Positions 31,517 to 39,536 of a stretch of 64,000 nt of DNA are shown here, in pieces. A program made the position numbers and the translations under genes. The DNA lies in assembly GCF_028737315.1 (NCBI RefSeq), contig NZ_JAQZAO010000006.1, positions 62,001 to 126,000 on the forward strand, in the 5' to 3' direction. Origin of the DNA: Actinomycetospora lemnae. Its GTDB lineage: Bacteria > Actinomycetota > Actinomycetes > Mycobacteriales > Pseudonocardiaceae. The first letter of the stretch is position 1, and each line of letters begins with the position of its first letter. The notes beneath the pieces are model-generated. The model was given only the letters and a program-made list of their open reading frames with translations, made no database searches and was not told the DNA's origin.

Positions 31517-33135
31517 CAGCCACCGAGGCCCAGCCCACCGCCGGCGTCGAGGGCCGGCGTCCCGTCCGTCGCGCGCTGGTCAGCGTGTTCGACAAGGCGG
31601 GCCTGCTCGACCTCGCCACCGGCCTGCACGCGGCGGGCGTCGAGGTGGTCTCCACCGGCTCGACGGCCGGCCGCATCGAGGACGCGGGCGTGCCGGTGAC
31701 GCGCGTGGAGGAGGTCACGGGGTTCCCGGAGTGCCTCGACGGGCGGGTCAAGACGCTGCACCCGCGCGTGCACGCGGGCCTGCTCGCGGACATGCGGCTG
31801 CCCACGCACGCCGAGGCGCTCGAGTCGCTGGACATCGCGCCGTTCGATCTGCTCGTGGTCAACCTCTACCCGTTCACCCAGACCGTCGCGTCCGGCGCCG
31901 CCCCCGACGACTGCGTCGAGCAGATCGACATCGGTGGTCCGGCGATGATCCGCGCGGCCGCGAAGAACCACGAGTCGGTGGCCGTCGTCACCGACCCGAC
32001 GCGCTACGCGTGGGTGCTCGAGCAGGTCGCGGCGGGCGGGGTGACGCAGGCCGACCGCCGGGGCCTGGCCGCCGAGGCGTTCCGGCACACCGCGTCCTAC
32101 GACGTCGCCGTGGCCTCCTGGATGGGCAACGTCCTGGCGCCCGACCCGGACCCGTCGGTGCCCGGCTCCCCCTTCCCCGGCTGGGTCGGCACCACCGCCC
32201 GGCGCCGCGCGGTGCTGCGCTACGGCGAGAACCCGCACCAGGCCGCCGCGCTCTACGGCGACCCGGAGGTGGCCACGGGCGTGGCCGGCGCGACGCAGCT
32301 GCACGGCAAGGAGATGTCGTACAACAACTACGTCGACACCGACGCCGCCTGGCGCGCCGCGCACGACCACGACGGGATCTGCGTCGCGATCATCAAGCAC
32401 GCCAACCCGTGCGGGATCGCGGTCGCGACGGGTCACGACCCCGATGACGACACCGTGGCCGCGGTCCACCGCAAGGCCCACGCCTGCGACCCCACCAGCG
32501 CGTTCGGGGGCGTGATCGCCACGAACACCGAGGTCAGCGTGGCCATGGCCGAGACCGTCTCAGAGATCTTCACCGAGGTGATCGTCGCCCCGTCCTACGC
32601 CGACGGCGCGCTCGACGTGCTGACCCGCAAGAAGAACATCCGCGTGCTCACCGCGACCTGGGCGCCGTCTCCGGTCGAGCAGCGACCGATCTCGGGCGGC
32701 CTGCTCCTCCAGCAGCGCGACGCCGTCGACGCCCCCGGCGACGACCCGGCGAGCTGGACGCTGGCGTGCGGCGAGGCGGCCTCGCCGGAGGTGCTGGCGG
32801 ACCTCGCGTTCGCCTGGCGGGCCTGCCGGGCGGTGAAGTCGAACGCGATCCTGCTGGCCCACGACGGCGCCACCGTCGGGGTCGGCATGGGCCAGGTCAA
32901 CCGGGTCGACGCCGCCCGCCTCGCGGTGACGCGCGCCGGCGACCGCGTGCGCGGCGCGGTGGCCGCCTCGGATGCGTTCTTCCCGTTCCCCGACGGGTTC
33001 GAGGTCCTCGCCGAGGCGGGCGTCGCGGCCGTCGTCCAGCCCGGCGGGTCGGTGCGCGACGAGCAGGTCATCGAGGCGGCGCAGCGGGCCGGTGTGACCA
33101 TGTACCTCACCGGCACCCGGCACTTCGCTCACTGA
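31513..33135 (+). CDS. purH: Bifunctional AICAR transformylase / IMP cyclohydrolase
   Basis: 540 residues, standard length. Final two steps of IMP synthesis. The N-terminal IMPCH/MGS domain contains [36 protein letters not shown] and [15 protein letters not shown]. The C-terminal AICARFT domain contains [13 protein letters not shown], the catalytic Lys-His in [15 protein letters not shown], and [14 protein letters not shown] 31513 overlaps the purN stop (GTGA), with GAGGAG about 10 nt upstream. Its stop overlaps that of the convergent esterase gene by 7 nt. Confidence 0.97.
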   Translation: MTATEAQPTAGVEGRRPVRRALVSVFDKAGLLDLATGLHAAGVEVVSTGSTAGRIEDAGVPVTRVEEVTGFPECLDGRVKTLHPRVHAGLLADMRLPTHAEALESLDIAPFDLLVVNLYPFTQTVASGAAPDDCVEQIDIGGPAMIRAAAKNHESVAVVTDPTRYAWVLEQVAAGGVTQADRRGLAAEAFRHTASYDVAVASWMGNVLAPDPDPSVPGSPFPGWVGTTARRRAVLRYGENPHQAAALYGDPEVATGVAGATQLHGKEMSYNNYVDTDAAWRAAHDHDGICVAIIKHANPCGIAVATGHDPDDDTVAAVHRKAHACDPTSAFGGVIATNTEVSVAMAETVSEIFTEVIVAPSYADGALDVLTRKKNIRVLTATWAPSPVEQRPISGGLLLQQRDAVDAPGDDPASWTLACGEAASPEVLADLAFAWRACRAVKSNAILLAHDGATVGVGMGQVNRVDAARLAVTRAGDRVRGAVAASDAFFPFPDGFEVLAEAGVAAVVQPGGSVRDEQVIEAAQRAGVTMYLTGTRHFAH

Positions 33136-34034
33136 GCCGCGAGCACCTGCCGCAGCCAGGCGCCGGCGCGGTCCAGGGCGGCCGCGGCCTCGGGGTAGAC
33201 CCCGACGCCGAGCTGGAAGAAGTGCTGCATCCGCGACCAGACGTCGAGGGTCACCGGGACGTCGGCGAGCGCCGCCGCGCGGGCCACGGCCAGCGCGTCG
33301 TCGAGCAGCACCTCGTGGCTGCCGACCTGCACGAGCAGCGGCGGCCACGCGGCGGCGACCTCGGCGGGTGACGCGAGGGCGGGGGAGGCGGCCGGGTCGG
33401 CGGGGTCGTGGCCGTCGAGGTACTGGCCGGCCATCCGTCGCAGGCTCTCCCGGCTGCACTCGAGGTCGACGTCGCTGCGCTGCTCGAACGAGCCGGACCG
33501 GCACGTGAGGTCCGCCCAGGGCGACATCAGGTAGGCCGCGGCGGGGCGCGGGAGCCCGGCACGGGCGGCGGCGAGGAGCGTCTCGAGCACGAGCCCGCCC
33601 CCGGACGACTCGCCGACGAGGACGAGACGGTCGGCGGTGACGCCCTGCTGCTCGAGCAGCCACCGGGCGGCGCGGACCGCGGCGTCGACGTCCTGCGGGT
33701 ACGGGTGCTCGGGCGCGAGGGGGTAGTCGAGCAGCAGGACGCGGGCGTCCAGGGTGCGGGCGAGGTGGCCCGCGAACTTGTGGCGCGCGGCCGGCGAGGT
33801 GATGACGTGCCCGCCGCCGAACAGGTAGAGCACGGTGGCGGTGTGCGTCGGGCCCACCGCCCAGACCCCCGCGACGCCGTCCGCGGCGACGGTCTCGTAG
33901 GTGACGTCCTCCGGGGTCGCGGTGAGGTCCTCGGCGTGCTCGCCCGCGGCCCGCTGCTGGTCGAGCGGCATCTCGGCCATGCGCGGCGCCTGCCGCAGCA
34001 TGTCGGCGAACTGCTCGGCCTCCACACTGGCCAC
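33129..34034 (-). CDS. Alpha/beta hydrolase (HSL-type esterase) with altered HGGG motif
   Basis: 301 residues. Hormone-sensitive-lipase-like carboxylesterase fold: nucleophile elbow [13 protein letters not shown] (Ser), [19 protein letters not shown] and the C-terminal catalytic His in [10 protein letters not shown]. The family oxyanion motif HGGG reads LFGGGHV here, with His replaced by Phe, which may alter activity. The acid residue is probably one of the Asp in VLLDDA. GTG 34034 has GAGGAGGA 6 nt upstream. It follows the MFS gene 11 nt away on the same strand, so the two form an operon, possibly pairing drug export with ester hydrolysis. Confidence 0.88.
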   Translation of the reverse strand: MASVEAEQFADMLRQAPRMAEMPLDQQRAAGEHAEDLTATPEDVTYETVAADGVAGVWAVGPTHTATVLYLFGGGHVITSPAARHKFAGHLARTLDARVLLLDYPLAPEHPYPQDVDAAVRAARWLLEQQGVTADRLVLVGESSGGGLVLETLLAAARAGLPRPAAAYLMSPWADLTCRSGSFEQRSDVDLECSRESLRRMAGQYLDGHDPADPAASPALASPAEVAAAWPPLLVQVGSHEVLLDDALAVARAAALADVPVTLDVWSRMQHFFQLGVGVYPEAAAALDRAGAWLRQVLAAQ

Positions 34035-34045
34035 GGCCGTCCTCC

Positions 34046-35446
34046 TCAGGCGTGTACGGGATCGGTGGACTCGGCGGCGCGGCGGCGCGGCCACTGGCTG
34101 ATCAGCGTCGCCACCCCGGCGACGAGCAGGAGCGCGGCGAGCGCGACGAGGGTCACGTCGATCCCGGCCGAGGTCGGCGGCCGCGCACCGACGGCCTCGA
34201 TGACCGCCGTGGCCGCGACGACGCCGATCCCGCCGACGCAGATCAGCGCGGTGAGCATGACCCCGGAGCCCTCCGCCGACCGCTGCGGCGGCAGCACGTT
34301 CTGCACCGCGAGCTGGCCGAGCCCGTAGCCCATGCCCGTGGTCAGGCCGCACAGGCCGAGCGCGAGGACGTAGAGCGGCAACGGTCCGGCGACCGCCAGC
34401 AGGAGGAGCGCCGGCGTGCACGCCAGCACCGAGACGGCCATGAGGAGGCCGGCGGGCACCTTCGTCGTCAGCCACCCGGACAGCGGCCCGCACGCCGCGA
34501 GCCCCACCGAGGACACGACGAACGCCAGCCCGGCGGTGGCGGCGGAGAGACCGCGCAGGGTCTGCAGGTCGATGGTGGCGGCGACGACGTAGCTCACCGT
34601 GCCGATGTTGGCCAGCGTCCCGGCGGCGCAGAGCACGACGAACAGGCGGTTGCGCACCAGCGAGGGCCGCACCAGCGGCGCGGGGGCGTGCCGCTCCCGG
34701 ACCGCGAACGCGACGAGCAGCGCGATCCCCCCGAGCAGCGGTCCCCAGGTCGCCGGGGTGGTCCAGCCCTGGACGCCCACGTCGTCGATCGCGACGCTGA
34801 CCGCGGCGAGCCCGCCGACGACGGTGAGCACGCCCCACCAGTCCAGCGTGCGCAGGTCCCGCCCGGCCTCCTCGTCCCGGGAGGTCCGCAGGCGCCGGCC
34901 GCTCCACAGCGCGAGCAGGGCCACGGGCACGTTGACGAGGAAGACCCAGCGCCAGCCCACCGTCGAGGACAGGACGCCGCCGACGACCGGCCCGAGGGCG
35001 GTGCCGACGCCCGCGATCCCGAGGAGCGCCCCGGTGACCCGCGGTCGCTCCTCGGGGGTCGTCGCGTTGGTGACCAGTGCGAAGCTCGCCGGCATGATCA
35101 GGGCGGCGCCGACGCCCTGCACCACGCGGGCCGCGATGAGCACCGGGACCGCGGTCGCGAGACCGCACACGAGCGAGCTCAGGCCGAACACCGCGATCCC
35201 GGCGAGGACCACCTCCCGGCGCCCGAGCATCTCGCCGAGCCGGCCCGCCGGGATGAGCAGGGCTCCGAGGGCGATCATGTAGCCGCTGAGCAGCCACTGC
35301 AGGTTCGTCACCGTCGTGCCGAGGTCGACGGCGATGGTCGGCAGGGCCAGGCCCAGTGAGAAGAAGTCGAGCTGGATGCAGAACAGGCCCGCGGCCACGG
35401 GCAGGAACGGCGCTGTCGCACGCAACGTAGTCGCGGACAGCGCCAT
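34046..35446 (-). CDS. MFS transporter, DHA2-like (14-TM drug exporter type)
   Basis: 466 residues, proton-driven exporter. Motifs: TM1 entry LDFFSLGLALPTIAVDLG, motif A GRLGEMLGRREVVLAG, motif B region RVVQGVGAALIMPASFALV, and motif C LLGIAGVGTALGPVVGGVL, typical of antiporters such as EmrB/QacA. ATG 35446 is preceded by TAACGT exactly 7 nt upstream, with no ribosome site (leaderless). An in-frame ATG at 35482 would add 12 residues. It is divergent from the second chorismate mutase and forms an operon with the esterase. The substrate is unknown. Confidence 0.9.
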   Translation of the reverse strand: MALSATTLRATAPFLPVAAGLFCIQLDFFSLGLALPTIAVDLGTTVTNLQWLLSGYMIALGALLIPAGRLGEMLGRREVVLAGIAVFGLSSLVCGLATAVPVLIAARVVQGVGAALIMPASFALVTNATTPEERPRVTGALLGIAGVGTALGPVVGGVLSSTVGWRWVFLVNVPVALLALWSGRRLRTSRDEEAGRDLRTLDWWGVLTVVGGLAAVSVAIDDVGVQGWTTPATWGPLLGGIALLVAFAVRERHAPAPLVRPSLVRNRLFVVLCAAGTLANIGTVSYVVAATIDLQTLRGLSAATAGLAFVVSSVGLAACGPLSGWLTTKVPAGLLMAVSVLACTPALLLLAVAGPLPLYVLALGLCGLTTGMGYGLGQLAVQNVLPPQRSAEGSGVMLTALICVGGIGVVAATAVIEAVGARPPTSAGIDVTLVALAALLLVAGVATLISQWPRRRAAESTDPVHA

Positions 35447-35508
35447 GCGACGTACGTTAGGGCCTTGCGTCCCGACAGTCATCACTCTGCGTCGAGAGGA
35501 TCGGAACC

Positions 35509-35832
35509 GTGACCGCTGCGGACGAGCTCGCCGTGCTGCGCGCCGAGCTCGACGAGATCGACGACGCCCTCTACGACCTCGTGCGACGGCGGATGCGGTG
35601 CATCGAGCGCGTCGGCGCGGTGAAGGCGCGGGCCGGGATACCGGTGTTCCAGCCCGGGCGGGCGGCCGAGGTGGAGCGCCAGGCCGCGGCCCGGGCGCGC
35701 GAGCACGGCCTCGACGAGGGCCTCCTGGTCCGGCTGGCCGACCTGCTCATGGCGGAGGCCATCCGGATCGAGGAGGGGATCGTGGCTCAGCCCGGGTCGT
35801 CGGCGGGGCCGCAGAACTCCCCGCCGACGTAG
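35509..35832 (+). CDS. Second chorismate mutase-domain protein (AroQ fold)
   Basis: 107 residues. AroQ helix: LRAELDEIDDALYDLVRRRMRCIERVGAVKARAG carries the N-terminal Arg, second Arg and Lys active-site positions; PVFQPGRAAEVERQAAARAREHG and LLMAEAIRIEE complete the fold. It is a plain single-domain mutase, unlike the Rv0948c-like one at 18920. Alternatives are isochorismate pyruvate-lyase or aminodeoxychorismate mutase of secondary metabolism, which share this fold. GTG 35509 has AGAGGA upstream. Its 3' end overlaps the convergent uronate-dehydrogenase-like gene by 46 nt. Confidence 0.85.
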   Translation: MTAADELAVLRAELDEIDDALYDLVRRRMRCIERVGAVKARAGIPVFQPGRAAEVERQAAARAREHGLDEGLLVRLADLLMAEAIRIEEGIVAQPGSSAGPQNSPPT

Positions 35833-36566
35833 ACGTCGGTGTCGGCGACCCGGTCGCCGACCTCCGCGGCGAACACCTCGGCGTCGTCCTGCGGGCGGTA
35901 CCCGAGCTCGTGCGCGCCCGCGAGGGCCCAGCGCCGGCGGGTGTTGGCCGAGACGCCCCACACCACGCGGAACCCGGGTGAGCGGCAGGTCAGGGCGGCC
36001 TCGACCAGGCGGCCGCAGTCGTCGGGGGAGAGCCAGGTCGCGAGCCCGCGGGCGTCGGTCGGGGCCTCGCGGCACGTCCCGATCCGCAGGCAGACCACGT
36101 CGAGGCCGTGGCGGTCGTGGTAGAGGCTGCCGAGCGCCTCCCCGGCCACCTTGCCCACGCCGTAGAAGGTGTCGGGCCGGGGCGGGAGGTCGTCGGGGAC
36201 GGGGTCGAGGGTGGGGTGGAAGCCGGCGGCGTGGTTGCTGCTCGCGAACACCACCCGCGGCACCCCGGCCCGGCGCGCGGCCTCGAGGACGACGTAGGTG
36301 CCGTGGATGTTGGTGGCGAGGATGTCCTCCCACGCCTCCTCGCCGGCGTACCCGCCGAGGTGGACGACGGCGTCGACGTCCCGGCAGGCCCCGACCAGCG
36401 CGTCGAGGTCGGTGACGGAGGCGGTGACGGTCTCCTCGTGCCCGCCCGGGTCCGCCGGTCCCTGCACGTCGAGCAGGCGCAGGACGCGGCCGGGTCGGGC
36501 GAGACGGGGCCGCAGGTAGCCGCCGATCCGGCCGGCGGCGCCGGTGACGAGGACGCGCTCGGTCAT
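35787..36566 (-). CDS. NAD-dependent epimerase/dehydratase family, uronate dehydrogenase-like
   Basis: 259 residues, short-chain extended SDR. NAD-binding VLVTGAAGRIGGYLRPRLA, RLLDV, VVHLGGYAGEEAW...NIHGTYVVLEAARRAGVPRVVF and ASSNHAAGFHP. The catalytic Tyr-Lys is YGVGK. LRIGTCREAPTDARGLATWLS and VVWGVSANTRRRW are shared with bacterial uronate dehydrogenases, which oxidise glucuronate/galacturonate to aldarolactones. That is the best guess; substrate specificity is not proven. ATG 36566. The gene stands alone, tail-to-tail with the second chorismate mutase. Confidence 0.88.
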   Translation of the reverse strand: MTERVLVTGAAGRIGGYLRPRLARPGRVLRLLDVQGPADPGGHEETVTASVTDLDALVGACRDVDAVVHLGGYAGEEAWEDILATNIHGTYVVLEAARRAGVPRVVFASSNHAAGFHPTLDPVPDDLPPRPDTFYGVGKVAGEALGSLYHDRHGLDVVCLRIGTCREAPTDARGLATWLSPDDCGRLVEAALTCRSPGFRVVWGVSANTRRRWALAGAHELGYRPQDDAEVFAAEVGDRVADTDVYVGGEFCGPADDPG

Positions 36567-36687
36567 GGGGTGACCCTGCCCGGCCGCCGGACCGTCGGCG
36601 ACCGGAGCACCGGTCCCGGACCGCTCCCGGTCCCGTCGTGGACCGTCGCTACGCTGCGCCGATCTTCCGGCGGACGAGGGGGCGCGG

Positions 36688-38517
36688 GTGGGCGGGATCG
36701 ACTGGGGCCAGGAGTGGCTCGCGTCCCTGATCTGGATCGCCGCGGTCTTCGTCGCGACCGTCGTGGTGGTCGTGCTCGTGGCCGTGGTCCTCGCCCGGAC
36801 GACCACCTGGGGCCGGCAGGTCCGGCGCCTCGTGGGTCCGTGGTTGCGGCCCGGCGGCGAGGACGGGTGGCGCCCGATCCTGCTCGCGCTCGTGCTCCTG
36901 GCGCTGGTCGTCGTCTCGGTGCGGCTCAACGTCCTGCTGTCGTACAACAGCAACGCGCTCTACACCGCGCTGCAGGAGCTCGACGCCGGCGGCTTCTGGG
37001 CCGCGGTGGGCGTCTTCGCGGTCCTCGCGACCATCTACGTGGCCCAGGTCCTGGTGGCCTACTACCTGGGTCAGGCCTTCGTGATCCGGCTGCGGGAATG
37101 GCTGAACGAGCGGCTGCTCGGCGACTGGCTCGCGGGACGGGCCTACCACCGGTCGCGGTTCACCTCGCACCAGGTCGACAACCCCGACCAGCGCATCCAG
37201 GAGGACATCACCTCCTTCGCCGACACGTCCGTCGACCTGTCGGTGGGGCCGTCGGGGGCGGTCAACGCCGTGCTCTCGGTCGCGTCGTTCACCTACGTGC
37301 TGTGGGAGCTGTCGGGCCCGTTGTCGATCGCCGGCGTGGAGATCCCGCGGGCGATGACCTTCCTCGCGTTCCTGTACGTGATCGTCGCGACCGTCATCGC
37401 GTTCCGGATCGGCAAGCCGCTGATCAGGCTCAACTTCCTCAACGAGGGGCTCGGCGCGAACTACCGGTACGGCCTCGTGCGCGTGCGCGACAACGCCGAG
37501 AACATCGCCTTCCTGCGCGGCGAGGCGCCGGAGAAGCGCACGCTCGACTCCCGCTTCGCCGCCGTGATCGCCAACTACTGGCGGATCGTGCGGCGGAACC
37601 TGCGGTTCCAGGGCTTCAACCTGGCGGTCACCCAGATCTCGGTGGTCTTCCCGATCGTCATCCAGGCGCCGCGCTTCTTCGCCCAGGCCATCACCCTCGG
37701 CGACGTCCAGCAGACCGCGAGCGCCTTCGGCCAGGTGCACGACGGGCTGTCGTTCTTCCGCAACGCCTACGACCAGTTCGCGGCCTACCGCGCGGTGCTC
37801 GACCGCCTGACCGGCCTGCTCGACGCGGACGCCGAGGCGCGCGAGCTCCCCGAGGTCGGCGTGACCGAGCGGGGGGACGGGATCGCCGTCCGCGACCTGA
37901 CCGTGCGCCGACCCGACGGGGAGGTCCTCGTCGACGGCCTGGACCTCGACCTCGGCCCGGGGGACCGGCTCCTCGTCACCGGACGGTCCGGGTCCGGGAA
38001 GACGACGCTGCTGCGCAGCCTGGCGGACCTGTGGCCGTTCGCCGACGGTGACGTCGCCCGGCCGTCCGGCCCCCGCGCCGTGTTCCTCTCCCAGCAGCCC
38101 TACGTGCCCCTCGGCGACCTGCGCACCGGCGTGACCTACCCCGAGCGGCCCGAGGACGTCGGCGACGACCGGATCGCGGCCGTGCTGCGCGCGGTGTCCC
38201 TGGGGCAGCTGGCCGAGCGGCTCGGCGAGGAACGCGTGTGGTGGCGGGAGCTCTCGCCCGGTGAGCAGCAGCGCCTCGGCTTCGGCCGGTTGTTGCTCGC
38301 CCGCCCGGACGTGGTCTTCCTCGACGAGGCCACGGCGGCGCTCGACGAGGGGCTGGAGCACGAGCTCTACACGCTGCTGCGCCGGGAGCTGCCGGAGCTG
38401 ATCGTGGTCAGTGTGGGCCACCGCAGCAGCCTCGAGGCGTTCCACGACACCCGCCTCGACCTGCAGGGCGACGGACGATGGGAGCTCGGCCCGCTGCGGG
38501 CGGCCGCGCCGGGCTGA
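36688..38517 (+). CDS. ABC transporter, SbmA/BacA-like membrane domain fused to ATPase (Rv1819c-like)
   Basis: 609 residues. The membrane part (1-390) has the SbmA/BacA pattern: NVLLSYNSNALYTALQELDAGGFW, LGQAFVIRLREWLNERLLGDWL, DNPDQRIQEDITSFAD and GANYRYGLVRVRDNAENIAFLRGE. The C-terminal nucleotide-binding domain has Walker A TGRSGSGKTTLLRS, Q-loop FLSQQPYVPLG, signature ELSPGEQQRLGFGRLLLARP, Walker B VVFLDEATAALDEG and H-loop SVGHRSS. Rv1819c of M. tuberculosis imports cobalamin and hydrophilic antibiotics; a similar import role is likely. GTG 36688 with GAGGGGG upstream. Self-contained, no partner genes. Confidence 0.92.
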   Translation: MGGIDWGQEWLASLIWIAAVFVATVVVVVLVAVVLARTTTWGRQVRRLVGPWLRPGGEDGWRPILLALVLLALVVVSVRLNVLLSYNSNALYTALQELDAGGFWAAVGVFAVLATIYVAQVLVAYYLGQAFVIRLREWLNERLLGDWLAGRAYHRSRFTSHQVDNPDQRIQEDITSFADTSVDLSVGPSGAVNAVLSVASFTYVLWELSGPLSIAGVEIPRAMTFLAFLYVIVATVIAFRIGKPLIRLNFLNEGLGANYRYGLVRVRDNAENIAFLRGEAPEKRTLDSRFAAVIANYWRIVRRNLRFQGFNLAVTQISVVFPIVIQAPRFFAQAITLGDVQQTASAFGQVHDGLSFFRNAYDQFAAYRAVLDRLTGLLDADAEARELPEVGVTERGDGIAVRDLTVRRPDGEVLVDGLDLDLGPGDRLLVTGRSGSGKTTLLRSLADLWPFADGDVARPSGPRAVFLSQQPYVPLGDLRTGVTYPERPEDVGDDRIAAVLRAVSLGQLAERLGEERVWWRELSPGEQQRLGFGRLLLARPDVVFLDEATAALDEGLEHELYTLLRRELPELIVVSVGHRSSLEAFHDTRLDLQGDGRWELGPLRAAAPG

Positions 38518-38597
38518 GACGCGGGCCGGTCACCGGGGTGACCCTCGCCCGGGGACTCGGCGACTGTCGGGGGTGTGGGTTAGCGTTCTCCTGTCGT

Positions 38598-38613
38598 TCG
38601 AACACGTGTTCGA
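38598..38613. promoter_or_regulatory. LexA (SOS) box
   Basis: A perfect 16-bp palindrome TCGAACACGTGTTCGA, matching the actinobacterial LexA site TCGAACnnnnGTTCGA. It ends 11 nt before the imuA ATG and abuts the ribosome site (GAGGAGGG, 38612-38619), so LexA would block this promoter until DNA damage. Confidence 0.95.
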
Positions 38614-38624
38614 GGAGGGCGCTC

Positions 38625-39536
38625 ATGGGCGGTGCGTCGTCGTTGCTCGACGAGCAGGGTTCCCCGTCGCGGCGGTGGTCCGACCTCGGGGTGGTGCGGG
38701 CCTCGGAGCTGCGGGGGCGGCGCGCCGGGCGTCGTGGCCCGGCGCCGGTGGAGGAGCGGCCGGAGCCGGTCGCGAGCCCGGCTCCACCGGCGACCCCGGC
38801 CACGTCCCCGGTGGAGCCGGCGCCGGTGGAGCCGGCCCCGGTCGACCGCGAGGGCAGCGCGGTGCTGCCGGTGAGCGCGCCGCTGGCCGGGCTGCTGCCC
38901 CACGGCGGGCTGCGGCGCGGGTCGGCGGTCGCGGTGTGCGGGTCGACGTCGCTGCTGCTCGCGCTGCTGGCCGAGGCGTCGCGGGCCGGGTCGTGGTGCG
39001 CGGTGGTCGGGCTGCCGGACCTGGGGATCCAGGCCGCCGCCGAGGCGGGGCTCGACCTGGCCCGCACGGCGCTGGTGCCCCGGCCCGGCCCGCGCCCGGC
39101 GGCGGTGGTGGCGGCGCTGGTCGACGGGGTGGACGTGGTCGTGCTCGACACCACGCTGCCCGGCGTGCGGTGGCCGGCGGGGGAGCGGCAGCGGCTCGGC
39201 GCCCGGGTCCGGCAGCGGGGCGCGGTGCTGGTGCCGGTCGGGGCCGCGGGCGCCTGGCCGGGTGCCGAGGTCGAGCTGCGCGCCGAGGGCAGCGCCTGGG
39301 CCGGGCTCGGGGGAGACGGCACGGGGCGGCTGCGCTCGCGGCGGGTCCGCGTCCGCTGCGCCGCCCGGGGCCGCCCCGGCGAGCAGGAGGAGCCGCTGCT
39401 GCTGCCCGGGCCGGCCGGGACGTGCCTGCCGGACGGCGAGCTGCCGATCGGCGCGCCGCTCACCGGCCCGCCCCGGCGGACGGGGCGGGCGGACGAGCCC
39501 CTCCCCGCGCCCGCCCGCATCGGGGTGGCGGGGTGA
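38625..39536 (+). CDS. imuA: Mutasome accessory protein ImuA'
   Basis: 303 residues. RecA-like accessory factor of the ImuA'-ImuB-DnaE2 translesion mutasome. A Pro/Val-rich linker (about 40-80) is followed by a degenerate RecA-like core: LLPHGGLRRGSAVAVCGSTSLLLALLAEASRAGSWC and VDVVVLDTTLPGVRWP. The Walker A lysine is not obvious, as in other actinobacterial ImuA' proteins. ATG 38625 has GAGGAGGG 5 nt upstream, directly behind the LexA box. Stop overlaps the imuB start (GTGA). Induced by DNA damage. Confidence 0.9.
   Translation: MGGASSLLDEQGSPSRRWSDLGVVRASELRGRRAGRRGPAPVEERPEPVASPAPPATPATSPVEPAPVEPAPVDREGSAVLPVSAPLAGLLPHGGLRRGSAVAVCGSTSLLLALLAEASRAGSWCAVVGLPDLGIQAAAEAGLDLARTALVPRPGPRPAAVVAALVDGVDVVVLDTTLPGVRWPAGERQRLGARVRQRGAVLVPVGAAGAWPGAEVELRAEGSAWAGLGGDGTGRLRSRRVRVRCAARGRPGEQEEPLLLPGPAGTCLPDGELPIGAPLTGPPRRTGRADEPLPAPARIGVAG

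Noticed and set aside
33129-34034. Loss of the catalytic Asp in the esterase ([10 protein letters not shown])
   Set aside because: His at this position is seen in related esterases; a following Asp can supply the acid, so inactivity cannot be claimed.
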